DNA from: Methanobrevibacter sp.
GTDB taxonomy: Archaea; Methanobacteriota; Methanobacteria; Methanobacteriales; Methanobacteriaceae
DNA length: 53,575 nucleotides
Assembly: GCA_017553445.1 (NCBI GenBank)
Contig: JAFZMD010000023.1
Location: 1-53,575 of the forward strand
Reading direction: 5' to 3'
Under the pieces are notes generated by a model that made no database searches, was not told the DNA's origin, and saw only the letters and a program-made list of their open reading frames with translations. Below are positions 18,950 through 28,661 of the stretch, one piece after another (positions within the stretch are counted from its first letter, which is position 1; each line of letters opens with the position of its first letter). A program made the position numbers and the translations under genes.

Positions 18950-19951
18950 TTAATAACCCATTATTTTTAATATTGAATATATTATAAAGATAATTATTAA
19001 TAATATGATTGATGTTCTGGCCGATAAAAATCGGGTCTTTTTGAATTCTTCATCCTTGACGTTGCCTTTTTTCATGATTCTTTCCTTTTCAAAGGAACAT
19101 TTTTGATAAATCATTTCCAGGTCTTTTTGAAGCCTTCCATACTCATTTAACATATTGATTGTTTTATTCAGATATTTGATTGCTTGCTTGTCATCATTCA
19201 GTTTAACGCAGCAAAATGCGGCTTTATAATTGAAATTGGTTTTTAATTCCAAATCATCTACCTTTTTTTCATAGCTTATGCAGTGATTGTAATTTTTCAA
19301 TGCGCTTTTATATTCACCAATCTCGTATAGTGCATCTGCCTTGGAGTTGTATGCAAGTATGGTGTCTTCATTTTCAAGGGATTTGTCTAAATATTCAATA
19401 GCCTTGTTGTTATCGCCTGTTTTTTGAAGCATCTGACCTTTATATAAGTCAGTTTTAGCATCTGTGCCATATTGATTTTCATAGCTGTTGAGGTTGGTTA
19501 AAGCATCTGAATATCTTTTTGCTTTAATTAAAAGCTCAATTTTACCCATTTTAACTTCTTTTTTAGAAATTCTGGGCTTTTCAATATTTGAATATGATTT
19601 ATAATTCTTTTCTGCCCTGTCAATGTATTCAAGGGCTTCGTCAATTTTGTTCTTGTTGAATCTGGAGAGCGCCTTATCGCAAATCACATTGATTGATTTC
19701 GGCTGCTTTTCCAGGTATTTGTCAAAGTATTTCTCACCATAATCTCCATTGTCATGTGTTTCGTCAAAATACTGATAATACATTCCTTTTTCTTCTAAAG
19801 CAAGTAAATAATCCTTATCAATCAATAAATCTAGGATAGTCAAATAGTCTTCAATATCGTCTTTGGAATGTCTTTTTTTAGCTAGTTTAAGTGCTTCTTT
19901 ATAGTTTTTGTCTTGAATGTAATGTCTTGCCGTACTGATAGCATCACTCAT
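18950..19951 (-). CDS. TPR-repeat protein with C-terminal membrane anchor
   Basis: About 333 residues. The chain is a run of 34-residue helical pairs, with clear TPR units such as AIEYLDKSLENEDTILAYNS and ALKNYNHCISYEKKVDDLEL. The last 25 residues (SIILLIIIFIIYSILKI) are one hydrophobic helix, preceded by a basic stretch, so the TPR solenoid probably faces the cytoplasm as a tail-anchored scaffold. It is the first gene of the operon with the aldo-keto reductase and methyltransferase, and is divergent from gltX across 170 bases. Partner unknown. Confidence 0.84.
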   Translation of the reverse strand: MSDAISTARHYIQDKNYKEALKLAKKRHSKDDIEDYLTILDLLIDKDYLLALEEKGMYYQYFDETHDNGDYGEKYFDKYLEKQPKSINVICDKALSRFNKNKIDEALEYIDRAEKNYKSYSNIEKPRISKKEVKMGKIELLIKAKRYSDALTNLNSYENQYGTDAKTDLYKGQMLQKTGDNNKAIEYLDKSLENEDTILAYNSKADALYEIGEYKSALKNYNHCISYEKKVDDLELKTNFNYKAAFCCVKLNDDKQAIKYLNKTINMLNEYGRLQKDLEMIYQKCSFEKERIMKKGNVKDEEFKKTRFLSARTSIILLIIIFIIYSILKIMGY

Positions 19952-20029
19952 TTTATCTACCTAGAATTTTTATCATTCCCTTTTTGAAAACTCTTTCAAT
20001 TTAAATTTTTGTTTAAAAAGCATTAAATA

Positions 20030-20038
20030 TTTTTATAT
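20030..20038 (+). promoter_or_regulatory. Likely TATA element of gltX
   Basis: TTTTTATAT lies about 84 bases before the gltX ATG in the gap shared with the divergent TPR gene, which would give a leader of about 60 bases. A GTGATG ribosome-binding sequence lies just upstream of the ATG. Assignment is by resemblance only. Confidence 0.45.
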
Positions 20039-20121
20039 CTTAACTCAAATATATTAAATAAGGAGTTTTGTAATTACTCTATTAACTTATTTTATTATTA
20101 ATTTAAAATTGTGATGATTAA

Positions 20122-21789
20122 ATGAATGATTTAGAAGAAATTGTATATAAGCATGCTTTATTAAATGCAGCTAAACATAAGGGAAGCGCAAATCCCGGTG
20201 CAGTTATGGGTTCTATAATGGCAAACGAGCCGGAACTTAGAAGCAGAGCAAAAGAAATAGGACCTCTTGCAGGTAAAATTGTAACTCAGGTAAATGGATT
20301 ATCCAAAGAAGAGCAAGCAAGTGAAATGGAAAAATATGATGTTGAAGTAAAGGAGAAAAAGAAAGTTAAGGAAGAAGGACTTCAGGAACTTCCAGGAACT
20401 CATGAAAACATTGTATTGCGTTTTGCTCCAAATCCTAGTGGACCACTGCATATTGGACACTCAAGAGCGGCGGTTCCAAATGCGGAATATGTAAAAAGAC
20501 ATAACGGTAAATTGATTTTGAGGATTGAGGACACTGATCCAAAAAGAGTATATGAAGACGCTTATGAGATGATTCCTGAGGATTTGAAATGGCTTGGAAT
20601 CAATCCCGATGAAATCATCTATCAGTCTGACAGATTCGATATTTATTATGATTATGCACGCCAACTGATTGAAAAGGGTGCAGCATATATGTGTACCTGT
20701 GACGGTGCAGCATTTAAAGAATTGAAGGATAACTGCAAAGCCTGTCCATGCAGAGACAATTCTGTAGAGGAAAACCTAGAGCTATGGGATAAGTTCGATA
20801 CCATGGATGCAGGTGAAGCAGTATTGAGAGTAAAAACTGATATTAATCATAAAAACCCTGCTATCCGTGACTGGGTTGCAATGAGAATCGTTGATGAAAC
20901 CCATCCGAGACTTGGAACCAAATACAGAATATATCCTATGATGAACTTTTCCGTTGCAGTGGATGACCATCTGATGGGAATGACTCATGTCTTAAGGGGA
21001 AAGGACCATCTGGCAAACAGCGAAAAGCAAAAATACCTATATGACCATATGGGATGGGATTTGCCTGAATTCATTCACTACGGCAGATTAAAAATGGAAG
21101 ACATTGCCTTAAGTACTTCAAAGGCGCTTGAAGGCATAGAAAACGGAACTTACAGCGGCTGGGATGACCCTAGACTTGGAACATTAAGGGCTGTTGCAAG
21201 ACGTGGAATCGATCCAAGAACCATTTATAATCTAATCACTGAAATCGGTGTTAAAATGGCTGATTCAGCTATCAGCTGGAAAAAGATATATGGTTTAAAC
21301 CGTAATTTATTAGAGCCTGTAGCCAACCGTTACTTCTTTGTGGAAGATCCTGTATTAATTGAAGTTAAAAATTACGAAGATGGTGAAATTGTCGTTGAAA
21401 GGCCGCTTCACGCCGACCATTTGGATAGGGGAAACAGAGTGCTTCCATTCAATGGTACTGCCTATTTGGCTAAAGATGACATTTCAGATGGAGTATTCCG
21501 ATTGATGGATGCGGTCAATGTTGATATTGACGGTGATGAAATAACCTATAACTCAACTTCATTTGAAGATGCAAGGGATTTAAAGGCAAGAATCATTCAA
21601 TGGGTTCCTGCCCAAGACAATGTAAAAGTCACTATGGTAATGGATGATGCATCACTTAAAACAGGTCTTGGTGAAGCAGGATTGCGAGATTTGAAAGTCG
21701 GTGATATTGTTCAGTTTGAAAGAGTCGGTTTTGCACGTCTGGATGAAATCAGGGATGATGAATTGGTCTTTTACTATGCACATAAATAA
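20122..21789 (+). CDS. gltX: Glutamyl-tRNA synthetase (archaeal type)
   Basis: Charges tRNA-Glu. In archaea without GlnRS it also mischarges tRNA-Gln for the GatDE amidotransferase. About 555 residues, with the archaeal helical N-terminal extension (1-95). The class I HIGH motif is at residues 110-113 within FAPNPSGPLHIGH, followed by RIEDTDPKRV. The KMSKS-equivalent is LSTSK at 330-334. CTCDG and CKACPCRD form a cysteine-rich zinc-like insert around residues 191-213, and the C-terminal part is the beta-barrel anticodon domain. The next gene begins nine bases after the stop, suggesting cotranscription. Confidence 0.95.
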   Translation: MNDLEEIVYKHALLNAAKHKGSANPGAVMGSIMANEPELRSRAKEIGPLAGKIVTQVNGLSKEEQASEMEKYDVEVKEKKKVKEEGLQELPGTHENIVLRFAPNPSGPLHIGHSRAAVPNAEYVKRHNGKLILRIEDTDPKRVYEDAYEMIPEDLKWLGINPDEIIYQSDRFDIYYDYARQLIEKGAAYMCTCDGAAFKELKDNCKACPCRDNSVEENLELWDKFDTMDAGEAVLRVKTDINHKNPAIRDWVAMRIVDETHPRLGTKYRIYPMMNFSVAVDDHLMGMTHVLRGKDHLANSEKQKYLYDHMGWDLPEFIHYGRLKMEDIALSTSKALEGIENGTYSGWDDPRLGTLRAVARRGIDPRTIYNLITEIGVKMADSAISWKKIYGLNRNLLEPVANRYFFVEDPVLIEVKNYEDGEIVVERPLHADHLDRGNRVLPFNGTAYLAKDDISDGVFRLMDAVNVDIDGDEITYNSTSFEDARDLKARIIQWVPAQDNVKVTMVMDDASLKTGLGEAGLRDLKVGDIVQFERVGFARLDEIRDDELVFYYAHK

Positions 21790-21798
21790 GGTGGGCGG

Positions 21799-22263
21799 AT
21801 GACATTATTTACCAATGGATTTGTTACATTAAAAACGCCCGAAGGTTTTGATCCTATTCCAAATAAGGGAGATTTTGTTGAATTGTCTTTAGTCAATTCC
21901 AATATTCCGATGACTGTAAAATTTTCAACATCCCCTACTTTGGCAGGCCTTCCAGATATTAAAAATGCAATGGAAGAGCAACTGAACTCAAATCCAAAAA
22001 TTAATGTTGAAACTGCTGATTTCATAGCTATCAATGATGACATCTACTATATGATAATATCATCAATTGCCACCGATAAGAGTGAAATCAAGAGAAACGA
22101 ATTCATGTTTGTAAAGGACAATAATTTATATTCCTTTGAATTCGTATATCCTTATGCTGATGCCGTATTGGATGACTTTTATCTGAACATTATACGTTCA
22201 ATGGAAATTAAAAAGCCTAAATATGTTGTATCCAGTGAGGGCTATAAAATTAATGATGAATAA
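21799..22263 (+). CDS. Hypothetical protein downstream of gltX
   Basis: A 154-residue protein with no signal peptide or membrane segment. The pattern (FVTLKTPEGFDPIP near the start, then IAINDDIYYMIISSIATD and a closing IRSMEIKKPKYVV) suggests a compact alpha/beta domain, loosely like the DcrB/PsbP-type fold in which a membrane-proximal domain ends in a helix with an I-S-M-like motif. This resemblance is weak and no function is assigned. It follows gltX by nine bases and ends at a hairpin that includes its own stop codon. Confidence 0.72.
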   Translation: MTLFTNGFVTLKTPEGFDPIPNKGDFVELSLVNSNIPMTVKFSTSPTLAGLPDIKNAMEEQLNSNPKINVETADFIAINDDIYYMIISSIATDKSEIKRNEFMFVKDNNLYSFEFVYPYADAVLDDFYLNIIRSMEIKKPKYVVSSEGYKINDE

Positions 22264-22296
22264 CCTAGATAAGGTTATTCTCTATCCTATTTTTAA
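22258..22296 (+). terminator. Terminator at the end of the gltX unit
   Basis: The 8-bp stem GAATAACC (22258-22265) pairs exactly with GGTTATTC (22273-22280), including the TAA stop of the upstream gene, followed by a pyrimidine-rich stretch ending in T runs. Confidence 0.65.
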
Positions 22297-22330
22297 AAAA
22301 TAATAAGAAAATCTGTCAAATAAATGACAG
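22291..22330 (-). terminator. Terminator for the minus-strand acidic protein gene
   Basis: The stem CTGTCA/TGACAG (22313-22318 with 22325-22330) lies just past the stop of the minus-strand gene. On that strand it is followed by a U-rich run complementary to the A-rich stretch around 22291-22311. Confidence 0.6.
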
Positions 22331-22333
22331 AAT

Positions 22334-23986
22334 CTAATAAATCTTTTTGATGTCTTTTGGTTTGATGGTAATGTTTTGTCTTCTGTATTTTACTTTTATA
22401 TTGTCTCCGTTGATGGAGTATACTTTACTTGAATAGGATTCTCCTTCATGGTTAAAGATAATTTCATCACCTTTACGTAAGACTTCCTCATTATTATTGA
22501 TGATAACTTTAAGACTTGATTTTTCAGGTATTTCTTTAATTGGGGGAATGCTATCTTCTGTTGTTGTAGTTGTGGTTGTAGTTTCGACAGCTTCTTCTGA
22601 TGCATTGTTTTTAGCGTTGTTGAATACTCTGCGAGTATTTTCTTGTCTTAACTGTTCATCAGGTTCTACATAATCCTCATGAGTTTCATTGATAATAGGT
22701 GCAAAATCATCGTAAAATTCTTCTGCTTCTTCGGTATATGAGTTTACGTTTCTGATGAAGTCTTCATTCAATCCATTATCTTCTTCTGGCTCTTGAATTA
22801 TTTTATCACGAATATCTCTTACAATACTTGAGTTTTTGATTGTATCAGTAAATTTGGCTAAGTCTTTCCTGTAATCAAGATCACTCAATTCACCGTTTTC
22901 ATCTTCAAATAGGTTGGATGAATCAATAGGTGCGCCAAATTCATAATCTTCATCAGCACCGGATAAAATGCTCACGCTATCCTCTTCGACTTTAGTAGGT
23001 GTTTTTAATGATGGTGTTTTTATCTCTTCACTTTCCGGTATTGCGTCGATGATGCTTTCAGATTTTTCTTCTTCTGCAGTCTCTTTTTCTTCTTTAATAG
23101 GCAACACTTCTTGAACGGTTGTTTCTTCTTTTGGTTCAGATTCTTTTTTAATAACTGCATCAGTTATTGATTTGGTTTCTGAGATTTCTGGAATTTCTTC
23201 TTTTTCTTCAGCGGTTGCAGTGTTTATGGCTTCATTGATATCTTTTTGAGATGCACTAGGTTTTGGGCTTGTATCAGAACTGCCTGAAGATTTAATGGAT
23301 TCTGCAATTTCATGCATTTTTTCAATGCTGCTTTTAATATCTTCAATATCTTTGTTTTCAGTTTTTTCTTCTTTGGCTTCTTTATTTTTCTTAATGCTTT
23401 CTTTGATGTCACTATTATCTTCAGTTTCTTTATTTATTGCTTTGGATTCCTTTTCCCTTTCATCATCTTTTCTTTTAGACTCTTTTATCAACTCATCTAT
23501 TGTAAATAAATCTTTAAGTTCATGTTTATTTTCACTAGTTTTTTTGAATGAAACATTAGGATCTTCTGGTTTGTTATTTTGGCTCATAATATCTCTCTGA
23601 CTCTCAGTAATTGGTTCTTGGAACTTTTTAACATTATCTTCATAGTTAACTAAAACTTGGTTTTGGGATGAATAACTAATATTCCTATTAGGGATATTTC
23701 TCTCGTTTTGAGGAACAATATATGGATTAAATTCTTTTTCCGGTTTTGTTCCTTCTTTTCTGAGAGTAACATTAGGCTCTTCTTCTTTTGAAAACATATT
23801 TGAAATAGGGTTAGAGCGTTCTTTTTCATTGTTTTTTTCTGAAATTATTTCATGTAACGGGTTTGATGTCATTTCCCCATATTCAATTTCTTCTTCTTTT
23901 TCTCCATAATGTCTTTTTACCATTATAATGGATACTATACCGACTATAGCTATAATCGCCCACACTACTATTAACAATTCATTCAT
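22334..23986 (-). CDS. Membrane-tethered, long acidic protein with C-terminal SH3-like domain
   Basis: A 550-residue protein I cannot assign. Residues 3-22 are a single hydrophobic helix followed by basic residues (KRHYGEKEEE), so the N-terminus is probably the outer side and the bulk is cytoplasmic. Residues 30-480 are highly charged, Glu/Lys/Ser-rich low complexity with few hydrophobics, ending in a run of eight threonines. The last 65 residues (KVIINNNEEVLRKGDEIIFN, then GDNIKVKYRRQNITIKPKDI) form a compact beta-rich module like an SH3, KOW or Tudor fold. The arrangement suggests a membrane tether presenting a binding domain on a disordered arm. Convergent with the gltX unit, divergent from dapL. 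Confidence 0.72.
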   Translation of the reverse strand: MNELLIVVWAIIAIVGIVSIIMVKRHYGEKEEEIEYGEMTSNPLHEIISEKNNEKERSNPISNMFSKEEEPNVTLRKEGTKPEKEFNPYIVPQNERNIPNRNISYSSQNQVLVNYEDNVKKFQEPITESQRDIMSQNNKPEDPNVSFKKTSENKHELKDLFTIDELIKESKRKDDEREKESKAINKETEDNSDIKESIKKNKEAKEEKTENKDIEDIKSSIEKMHEIAESIKSSGSSDTSPKPSASQKDINEAINTATAEEKEEIPEISETKSITDAVIKKESEPKEETTVQEVLPIKEEKETAEEEKSESIIDAIPESEEIKTPSLKTPTKVEEDSVSILSGADEDYEFGAPIDSSNLFEDENGELSDLDYRKDLAKFTDTIKNSSIVRDIRDKIIQEPEEDNGLNEDFIRNVNSYTEEAEEFYDDFAPIINETHEDYVEPDEQLRQENTRRVFNNAKNNASEEAVETTTTTTTTEDSIPPIKEIPEKSSLKVIINNNEEVLRKGDEIIFNHEGESYSSKVYSINGDNIKVKYRRQNITIKPKDIKKIY

Positions 23987-24290
23987 CTCATATACAACCT
24001 ATTCGTTTATTATAGTATATTTATATTAAATTCTTTATTATATAGTTTTATGTTATATGCTTTCTGATGGAATAATATGTTGAAATTAAGATTAATGGGA
24101 AGTTGTTGTAACATTATTTTTTTAAGTTTAATTCATGTATTATTAATCTATTTGATTAAATAATTCATTTTAGCTTTTTTTAGTTAAAAATAAAAATTTG
24201 AAATATTATTTTTTTAAACTATTCATTTTATATATTTTAAAAATCATAATTAATATTATACTGAAACATAATTATTTTAGAGGTTAAATA
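23987..24290. promoter_or_regulatory. Divergent promoter region, acidic protein / dapL
   Basis: 304 bases of AT-rich DNA with no gene. A TATA-like TTTATATATT at about 24227-24236 sits 55 bases before the dapL ATG, and GAGGT at about 24280 is the dapL ribosome-binding site. Near 24010-24050 a TATAATATAAA-like stretch read on the minus strand may serve the acidic protein gene. Confidence 0.5.
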
Positions 24291-25526
24291 ATGGTTGTTA
24301 AAATTAATGAAAATTATCTTAAATTGAAAAGCAGTTATCTTTTTGTTGAAGTTGCAAGAAGAGAAGCTGAATTTATTGAAGCAAACCCTGATGCAGATGT
24401 TATTAAAATGGGGATTGGTGATGTAACAAAACCCCTAGTTCCTGCTGTTATTGATGCATTTAAAGGGGCTGTTGATGAAATGGGCAATGCCGACACTTTT
24501 ATGGGATATGGTCCTGAACAAGGATATGACTTTTTGGCTGAAGCCATCATTGAAAATGATTATAAGCCTTATGGAGTAGATTTGGATGTCAGCGAAGTTT
24601 TCATTAGTGACGGTGCTAAATGTGACACAGGCAATATCCAGGAAATATTTGGCTTGGATAATAAGATTGCCGTAACTGATCCCGTATATACAGTATATGT
24701 TGACACTAATGTCATGGCCGGGAGAACTGGTGAAATGGGCGATGATGGAATGTATGAAGGATTGACTTACATTAAATGCAATGCAGAAAACGGATTTGTA
24801 CCTGAATTGCCATCTGAACCTGTAGACATTATTTATTTATGTTATCCTAATAACCCAACAGGCACTACATTGACAAAAGACCAATTGAAAGTGTTTGTTG
24901 ATTATGCTAAAGAAAATAATGCAATAATATTATTTGATTCTGCTTATGAAGCATTCATAACTGAAGATGATGTTCCTCACACAATTTATGAAGTTGAAGG
25001 AGCACGTGAAGTAGCTATTGAGTTTAAAAGCTTTTCAAAAACTGCAGGTTTTACAGGAACCCGTTGCGCATACACAGTTGTTCCTAAGGAATTGATAGCA
25101 TACGATTCAGACAACAATCCTGTTGAAGTAAATCCTTTGTGGAACAGAAGACAGACCACAAAATTCAACGGAGTATCCTATCCTGTTCAGAGAGCTGCTG
25201 AAGCAACTTACTCTGAAGAGGGCAAGGCTCAAATCAAAGAAGTGATTGATTATTATATGGAAAATGCAAAAGTGATTAGGCAGTCTTTAACCGATATTGG
25301 TCTTGAAGTTTACGGTGGAGTCAGTTCTCCTTACATCTGGGTTAAAACTCCAAACAATATGGACTCCTGGGATTTCTTTGATGTATTGTTGAATGAGGCA
25401 AATGTTATTGGAACTCCTGGTTCTGGTTTTGGACCAAGCGGTGAAGGCTATTTAAGACTCACTGCGTTCAATACATTGGAAAATACTAAAGAAGCAATGG
25501 ATAGAATTTCAAAATTAGAATTTTAG
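24291..25526 (+). CDS. dapL: LL-diaminopimelate aminotransferase
   Basis: PLP enzyme that converts tetrahydrodipicolinate directly to LL-diaminopimelate, the methanogen shortcut to lysine. About 411 residues, full length. Family landmarks are [19 protein letters not shown] and [10 protein letters not shown] near the N-terminus and [26 protein letters not shown] [12 protein letters not shown] and the PLP lysine at residue 250 in [15 protein letters not shown] follow. In Methanobacteriales the lysine made here also feeds pseudomurein. GAGGT lies upstream of the ATG. Three uncharacterised genes follow closely on the same strand. Confidence 0.95.
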   Translation: MVVKINENYLKLKSSYLFVEVARREAEFIEANPDADVIKMGIGDVTKPLVPAVIDAFKGAVDEMGNADTFMGYGPEQGYDFLAEAIIENDYKPYGVDLDVSEVFISDGAKCDTGNIQEIFGLDNKIAVTDPVYTVYVDTNVMAGRTGEMGDDGMYEGLTYIKCNAENGFVPELPSEPVDIIYLCYPNNPTGTTLTKDQLKVFVDYAKENNAIILFDSAYEAFITEDDVPHTIYEVEGAREVAIEFKSFSKTAGFTGTRCAYTVVPKELIAYDSDNNPVEVNPLWNRRQTTKFNGVSYPVQRAAEATYSEEGKAQIKEVIDYYMENAKVIRQSLTDIGLEVYGGVSSPYIWVKTPNNMDSWDFFDVLLNEANVIGTPGSGFGPSGEGYLRLTAFNTLENTKEAMDRISKLEF

Positions 25527-25536
25527 GTGATTAAAC

Positions 25537-26226
25537 TTGAAAACAATTGAAGAACCAGTAGTCATTCGTGAAGGAGATTCATTTAAAGTTGTTTTATCAA
25601 AATATGGTGCTTTGGCTTTGGATAAGCAGGAAAACTTATCTGAGTTAATCGGCGATGCTGAAGGCGAATTGGACATCGAAAAGGCAACAATAACTTTTGG
25701 TGACATTGAATTGCCTATTCAGGTTTTGGGTTTTTATCGTGATGACTTAAAGCAATGGTCTTGGGCATGGGACAGTGAAGATATTTTTGGTCCTGATTTG
25801 ATTAAGGCCGCTGCAGAAATCAGACAGGCCGGAATTGATGCAGGAATTCCTGAATTTTCATCTCCTATTGTTCAAATGGATTTCGATGCATGTCACACAT
25901 TTGCAATGGCAACCGTTGGAATTTTGGACTTGGATGCTTATTATGCTGTAAATGAAGACGGTTTAGATATCTTTGTATCCATTGAACCTGGAAATGTGCC
26001 TAAAGTGGATAGTGTCGAAAAGTTCAAAGATACATTCTATACATTCCAAAAGAATTTCAAAGTCCATGCAAGAATTGCATTCGAGTCATATACAAAACTT
26101 AAAGGCCATAAAATCAAGCATCATGATGATTTTGATGTTGCATATTTAGGTGAAAGCCGTATTATTGTCGGGTTCAGTGAAAGAGGAAATGTAAGAACTA
26201 TTCAAATGTTACTTGAAGAAGAGTGA
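25537..26226 (+). CDS. Uncharacterised protein, possibly DUF6882-like, TTG start
   Basis: A 229-residue soluble protein. Its centre has VLGFYRDDLKQWSWAWD, the tryptophan-rich pattern I associate with the DUF6882 family, and IVQMDFDACHTFAMATVG; I cannot verify the match. The start is TTG 25537, set by an AGGTGAT ribosome-binding site six bases upstream; no ATG lies nearby in frame. It begins ten bases after dapL, and its stop is five bases before the next ATG, so it probably belongs to the dapL transcript. Function unknown. Confidence 0.75.
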   Translation: MKTIEEPVVIREGDSFKVVLSKYGALALDKQENLSELIGDAEGELDIEKATITFGDIELPIQVLGFYRDDLKQWSWAWDSEDIFGPDLIKAAAEIRQAGIDAGIPEFSSPIVQMDFDACHTFAMATVGILDLDAYYAVNEDGLDIFVSIEPGNVPKVDSVEKFKDTFYTFQKNFKVHARIAFESYTKLKGHKIKHHDDFDVAYLGESRIIVGFSERGNVRTIQMLLEEE

Positions 26227-26231
26227 AAGTA

Positions 26232-26828
26232 ATGAATCAGGATTTGGTTGATGAAATAGATTATATGATAGATTTATTGACTAAATCTGGATTTTTTTCA
26301 AAAGAGGAAATATTGGAAATATTGGAAGATCAGTTTATAGAATATGACCTTGATTTTTCTAAGTTCAATATTTCTTTAAATGATTTTAACAATGAAAATT
26401 TCTCCGTTTTGGAGGAAACCTTTAAAAAACTAACTAAAAAATCAATCATTTGTGTTCATAACTGTGGATATGACTTTGCCGAAGGCGTTGAAGATATCTA
26501 TGAGTTATATTTCCATTTGATTAATAACAATTACTCCGCTCAGGGCTTTTGCTTTTACACCTTTCAGGATGTAGAGCAGGCCATTGAAGAGGGTGTTTTA
26601 AAAATAACATTTGGAGATTTCGAAAAAGATGAAAGCAAATCTTTAGAAATCGGAAACATTGTTTATCAACATTTAATTGATGCAGATTTCGATGTTAATT
26701 GGAATAAGACAGTTAACTGCCCAATTGAAATCATTAACTTAAGATGGGATAAAAGATTTGATGAGAATGCGGAATATGAAGTTGAAGGAGCTTATGAATT
26801 ATTTGTAGGTGAAAATAATGAAAAATAA
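26232..26828 (+). CDS. Uncharacterised protein, possibly DUF6891-like
   Basis: About 198 residues, acidic, no membrane segment. SIICVHNCGYDFAEGVEDIY and NNYSAQGFCFYTFQDVEQAI resemble the DUF6891 family, in which a His-x-x-Cys-Gly motif is conserved; this is recalled, not searched. The frame could start at GTG 26223 overlapping the previous stop, but ATG 26232 follows a GTGAAAG sequence that could bind the ribosome. Its last 11 bases overlap the next gene's start, indicating translational coupling. Confidence 0.72.
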   Translation: MNQDLVDEIDYMIDLLTKSGFFSKEEILEILEDQFIEYDLDFSKFNISLNDFNNENFSVLEETFKKLTKKSIICVHNCGYDFAEGVEDIYELYFHLINNNYSAQGFCFYTFQDVEQAIEEGVLKITFGDFEKDESKSLEIGNIVYQHLIDADFDVNWNKTVNCPIEIINLRWDKRFDENAEYEVEGAYELFVGENNEK

Positions 26829-27402
26829 TTCCTTAAAATTAATTGAAGATGTTGTTTGTAATTTTGCTAAATTAGCTTCTATTGAAATTTCTGAGGATTC
26901 TATTTATTTGGAATTTATTGATGTTGAGTTAGGTAATCCGAAAAACGACCAAGATTTATCATTGTCCATGAGATTTGCTAAAAAACCATTTATTACAGTT
27001 TTTTATGATAATATTTGGGATATTGATTTTGTTTCCAATTTCGATTATAATAATCATTTTCTGCAGGAAGATCTGATTTTGGAAGTCAGAAAAATTAAGT
27101 TCCTGGATTTTGAATATTTAAATACATTTTTCTATAACTATTCAAAACAGAAAGATTTCACAATGGATAAGGAATTTGATGTTCACAACATCCGTTCAGA
27201 TTTCTTCTGTTTAATCGAATTCAATCATATTGCATTCGTCATTGGCGGAAATGAAATGGACTTTTTCACTCCAAGTGAAAGGCTTGACGATGATATATTA
27301 AGGGAATTGTCCAATCAATGGATGATGTATTATTTGACATACCATCAGAAGAGAAATATTATAAAAGATCCTATGTGTGAACACCATCCTTTTAACAGAT
27401 AG
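26818..27402 (+). CDS. Uncharacterised protein, third gene of the dapL-linked trio
   Basis: A 194-residue protein rich in Phe, Tyr, Asn and Asp with a hydrophobic, beta-forming core (FITVFYDNIWDIDFVSNF) and a C-terminal EHHPFNR. I do not recognise it. A GGTGA site inside the preceding gene at 26808-26812 points to ATG 26818, not GTG 26809. It overlaps the preceding gene by 11 bases. No catalytic motif is evident. A 142-base AT-rich gap with no feature separates it from purA. Confidence 0.7.
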   Translation: MKNNSLKLIEDVVCNFAKLASIEISEDSIYLEFIDVELGNPKNDQDLSLSMRFAKKPFITVFYDNIWDIDFVSNFDYNNHFLQEDLILEVRKIKFLDFEYLNTFFYNYSKQKDFTMDKEFDVHNIRSDFFCLIEFNHIAFVIGGNEMDFFTPSERLDDDILRELSNQWMMYYLTYHQKRNIIKDPMCEHHPFNR

Positions 27403-27544
27403 TTTTTCTAACTGTTTTTTTATTTTCAATTTTGATTATACATATGAATTGTTGGAAAAGCTTTTTAATTATTAAATACATATTATTATTGTTATGGAAA
27501 TTTTTTAATTTTCACATGTTAATTATATTTATAGGAGTTATTAA

Positions 27545-28567
27545 ATGACTTGTAGTATTTTAGTAGGCGGAGCATGGGGTGATGAAGGTAAAGGAAAATG
27601 TATCACTTACCTTTGTAGTAATGATAAACCATCCATTATTGCACGTGCAGGAGTAGGTCCTAATGCAGGCCATTCTGTTGAATTCAATGGTGAGAAATAT
27701 GGTTTAAGATTAACTCCATCCGGTTTCGTACATACGGATGCTAAACTCATGATTGGGGCTGGAGTTTTAGTGAATCCTGATGTACTGTATAAAGAATTTG
27801 AAGATTTAGCAAAATATAATGTAAAAGAAAGAATGTCTATTGACCCTAGATGTGCAATAATCACACAAAATCATATGGATAGGGACGTATCCTCAGAGCA
27901 TTTGGCTAAAAAAATAGGAAGTACCGGTTCAGGTTGTGGTCCTGCAAACTCTGACAGGGTCATGAGAACTATTGAACTTGCCCGTGACATTCCAGAACTT
28001 GAAGAATACATTGATGATGTTTCTCTAGCTTGCAATGAAGCTATTGACAATGGTGAGGATGTATTTATTGAAGGATCACAGGGTTTTGCATTATCTCTTT
28101 ACTATGGAAGTTATCCATTTGTTACCAGTAAGGACACTACAGCTTCCACTTTCGCTGCTGATGTTGGTGTCGGACCGACAAAAGTGGATGAAGTCATTAA
28201 TGTGTTTAAAGCTTACATTTCACGTGTTGGAGAAGGACCGTTCCCAACTGAAATGAGTCAGGAAGAAGCTGAAAGCAAAGGCTTGGAAGAGTATGGTGTT
28301 GTAACAGGACGCCGTAGAAGAATCGGTTACTTTGACATGGAACTTGCTAAGGAATCATGCAGAATCAACGGTGCAACTCAAATTGCATTAACCTGTGTTG
28401 ACAGATTATATCCTGATTGTGCAAGGACACAGGACTATAATGTTTTGTCTGCTGAGACTAAAGCATTTATCAATGAAATTGAATCAGAAACCAATGTTCC
28501 GGTAACCATTATTTCAACCGGTCCTGATTTAAAAGATACAATTGATTTAAGAAAAGAATTGTTATAA
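27545..28567 (+). CDS. purA: Adenylosuccinate synthetase (short archaeal form)
   Basis: Joins IMP and aspartate with GTP to make adenylosuccinate, the first committed step to AMP. About 340 residues, about 90 shorter than bacterial PurA, as usual for archaea. The P-loop [11 protein letters not shown] at residues 8-18 and [18 protein letters not shown] identify it. [32 protein letters not shown] and [17 protein letters not shown] complete the set. GGAGT lies eight bases before the ATG. It stands alone, with no other purine gene in the window. Confidence 0.95.
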   Translation: MTCSILVGGAWGDEGKGKCITYLCSNDKPSIIARAGVGPNAGHSVEFNGEKYGLRLTPSGFVHTDAKLMIGAGVLVNPDVLYKEFEDLAKYNVKERMSIDPRCAIITQNHMDRDVSSEHLAKKIGSTGSGCGPANSDRVMRTIELARDIPELEEYIDDVSLACNEAIDNGEDVFIEGSQGFALSLYYGSYPFVTSKDTTASTFAADVGVGPTKVDEVINVFKAYISRVGEGPFPTEMSQEEAESKGLEEYGVVTGRRRRIGYFDMELAKESCRINGATQIALTCVDRLYPDCARTQDYNVLSAETKAFINEIESETNVPVTIISTGPDLKDTIDLRKELL

Positions 28568-28661
28568 TTCTTTTTACTATTTTTTTGTTTTCAATAGATA
28601 CTTTTAATACTACAAAAATTTAATATAACAATTGTTAATATTTATAAATTAATGTGATATT

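Noticed and set aside
23224..23600. Overlapping frames on both strands within the acidic protein gene
   Set aside because: They arise from low-complexity Glu/Lys/Ser codons. Only the 550-residue frame has a membrane helix, a sensible start and a folded C-terminus.
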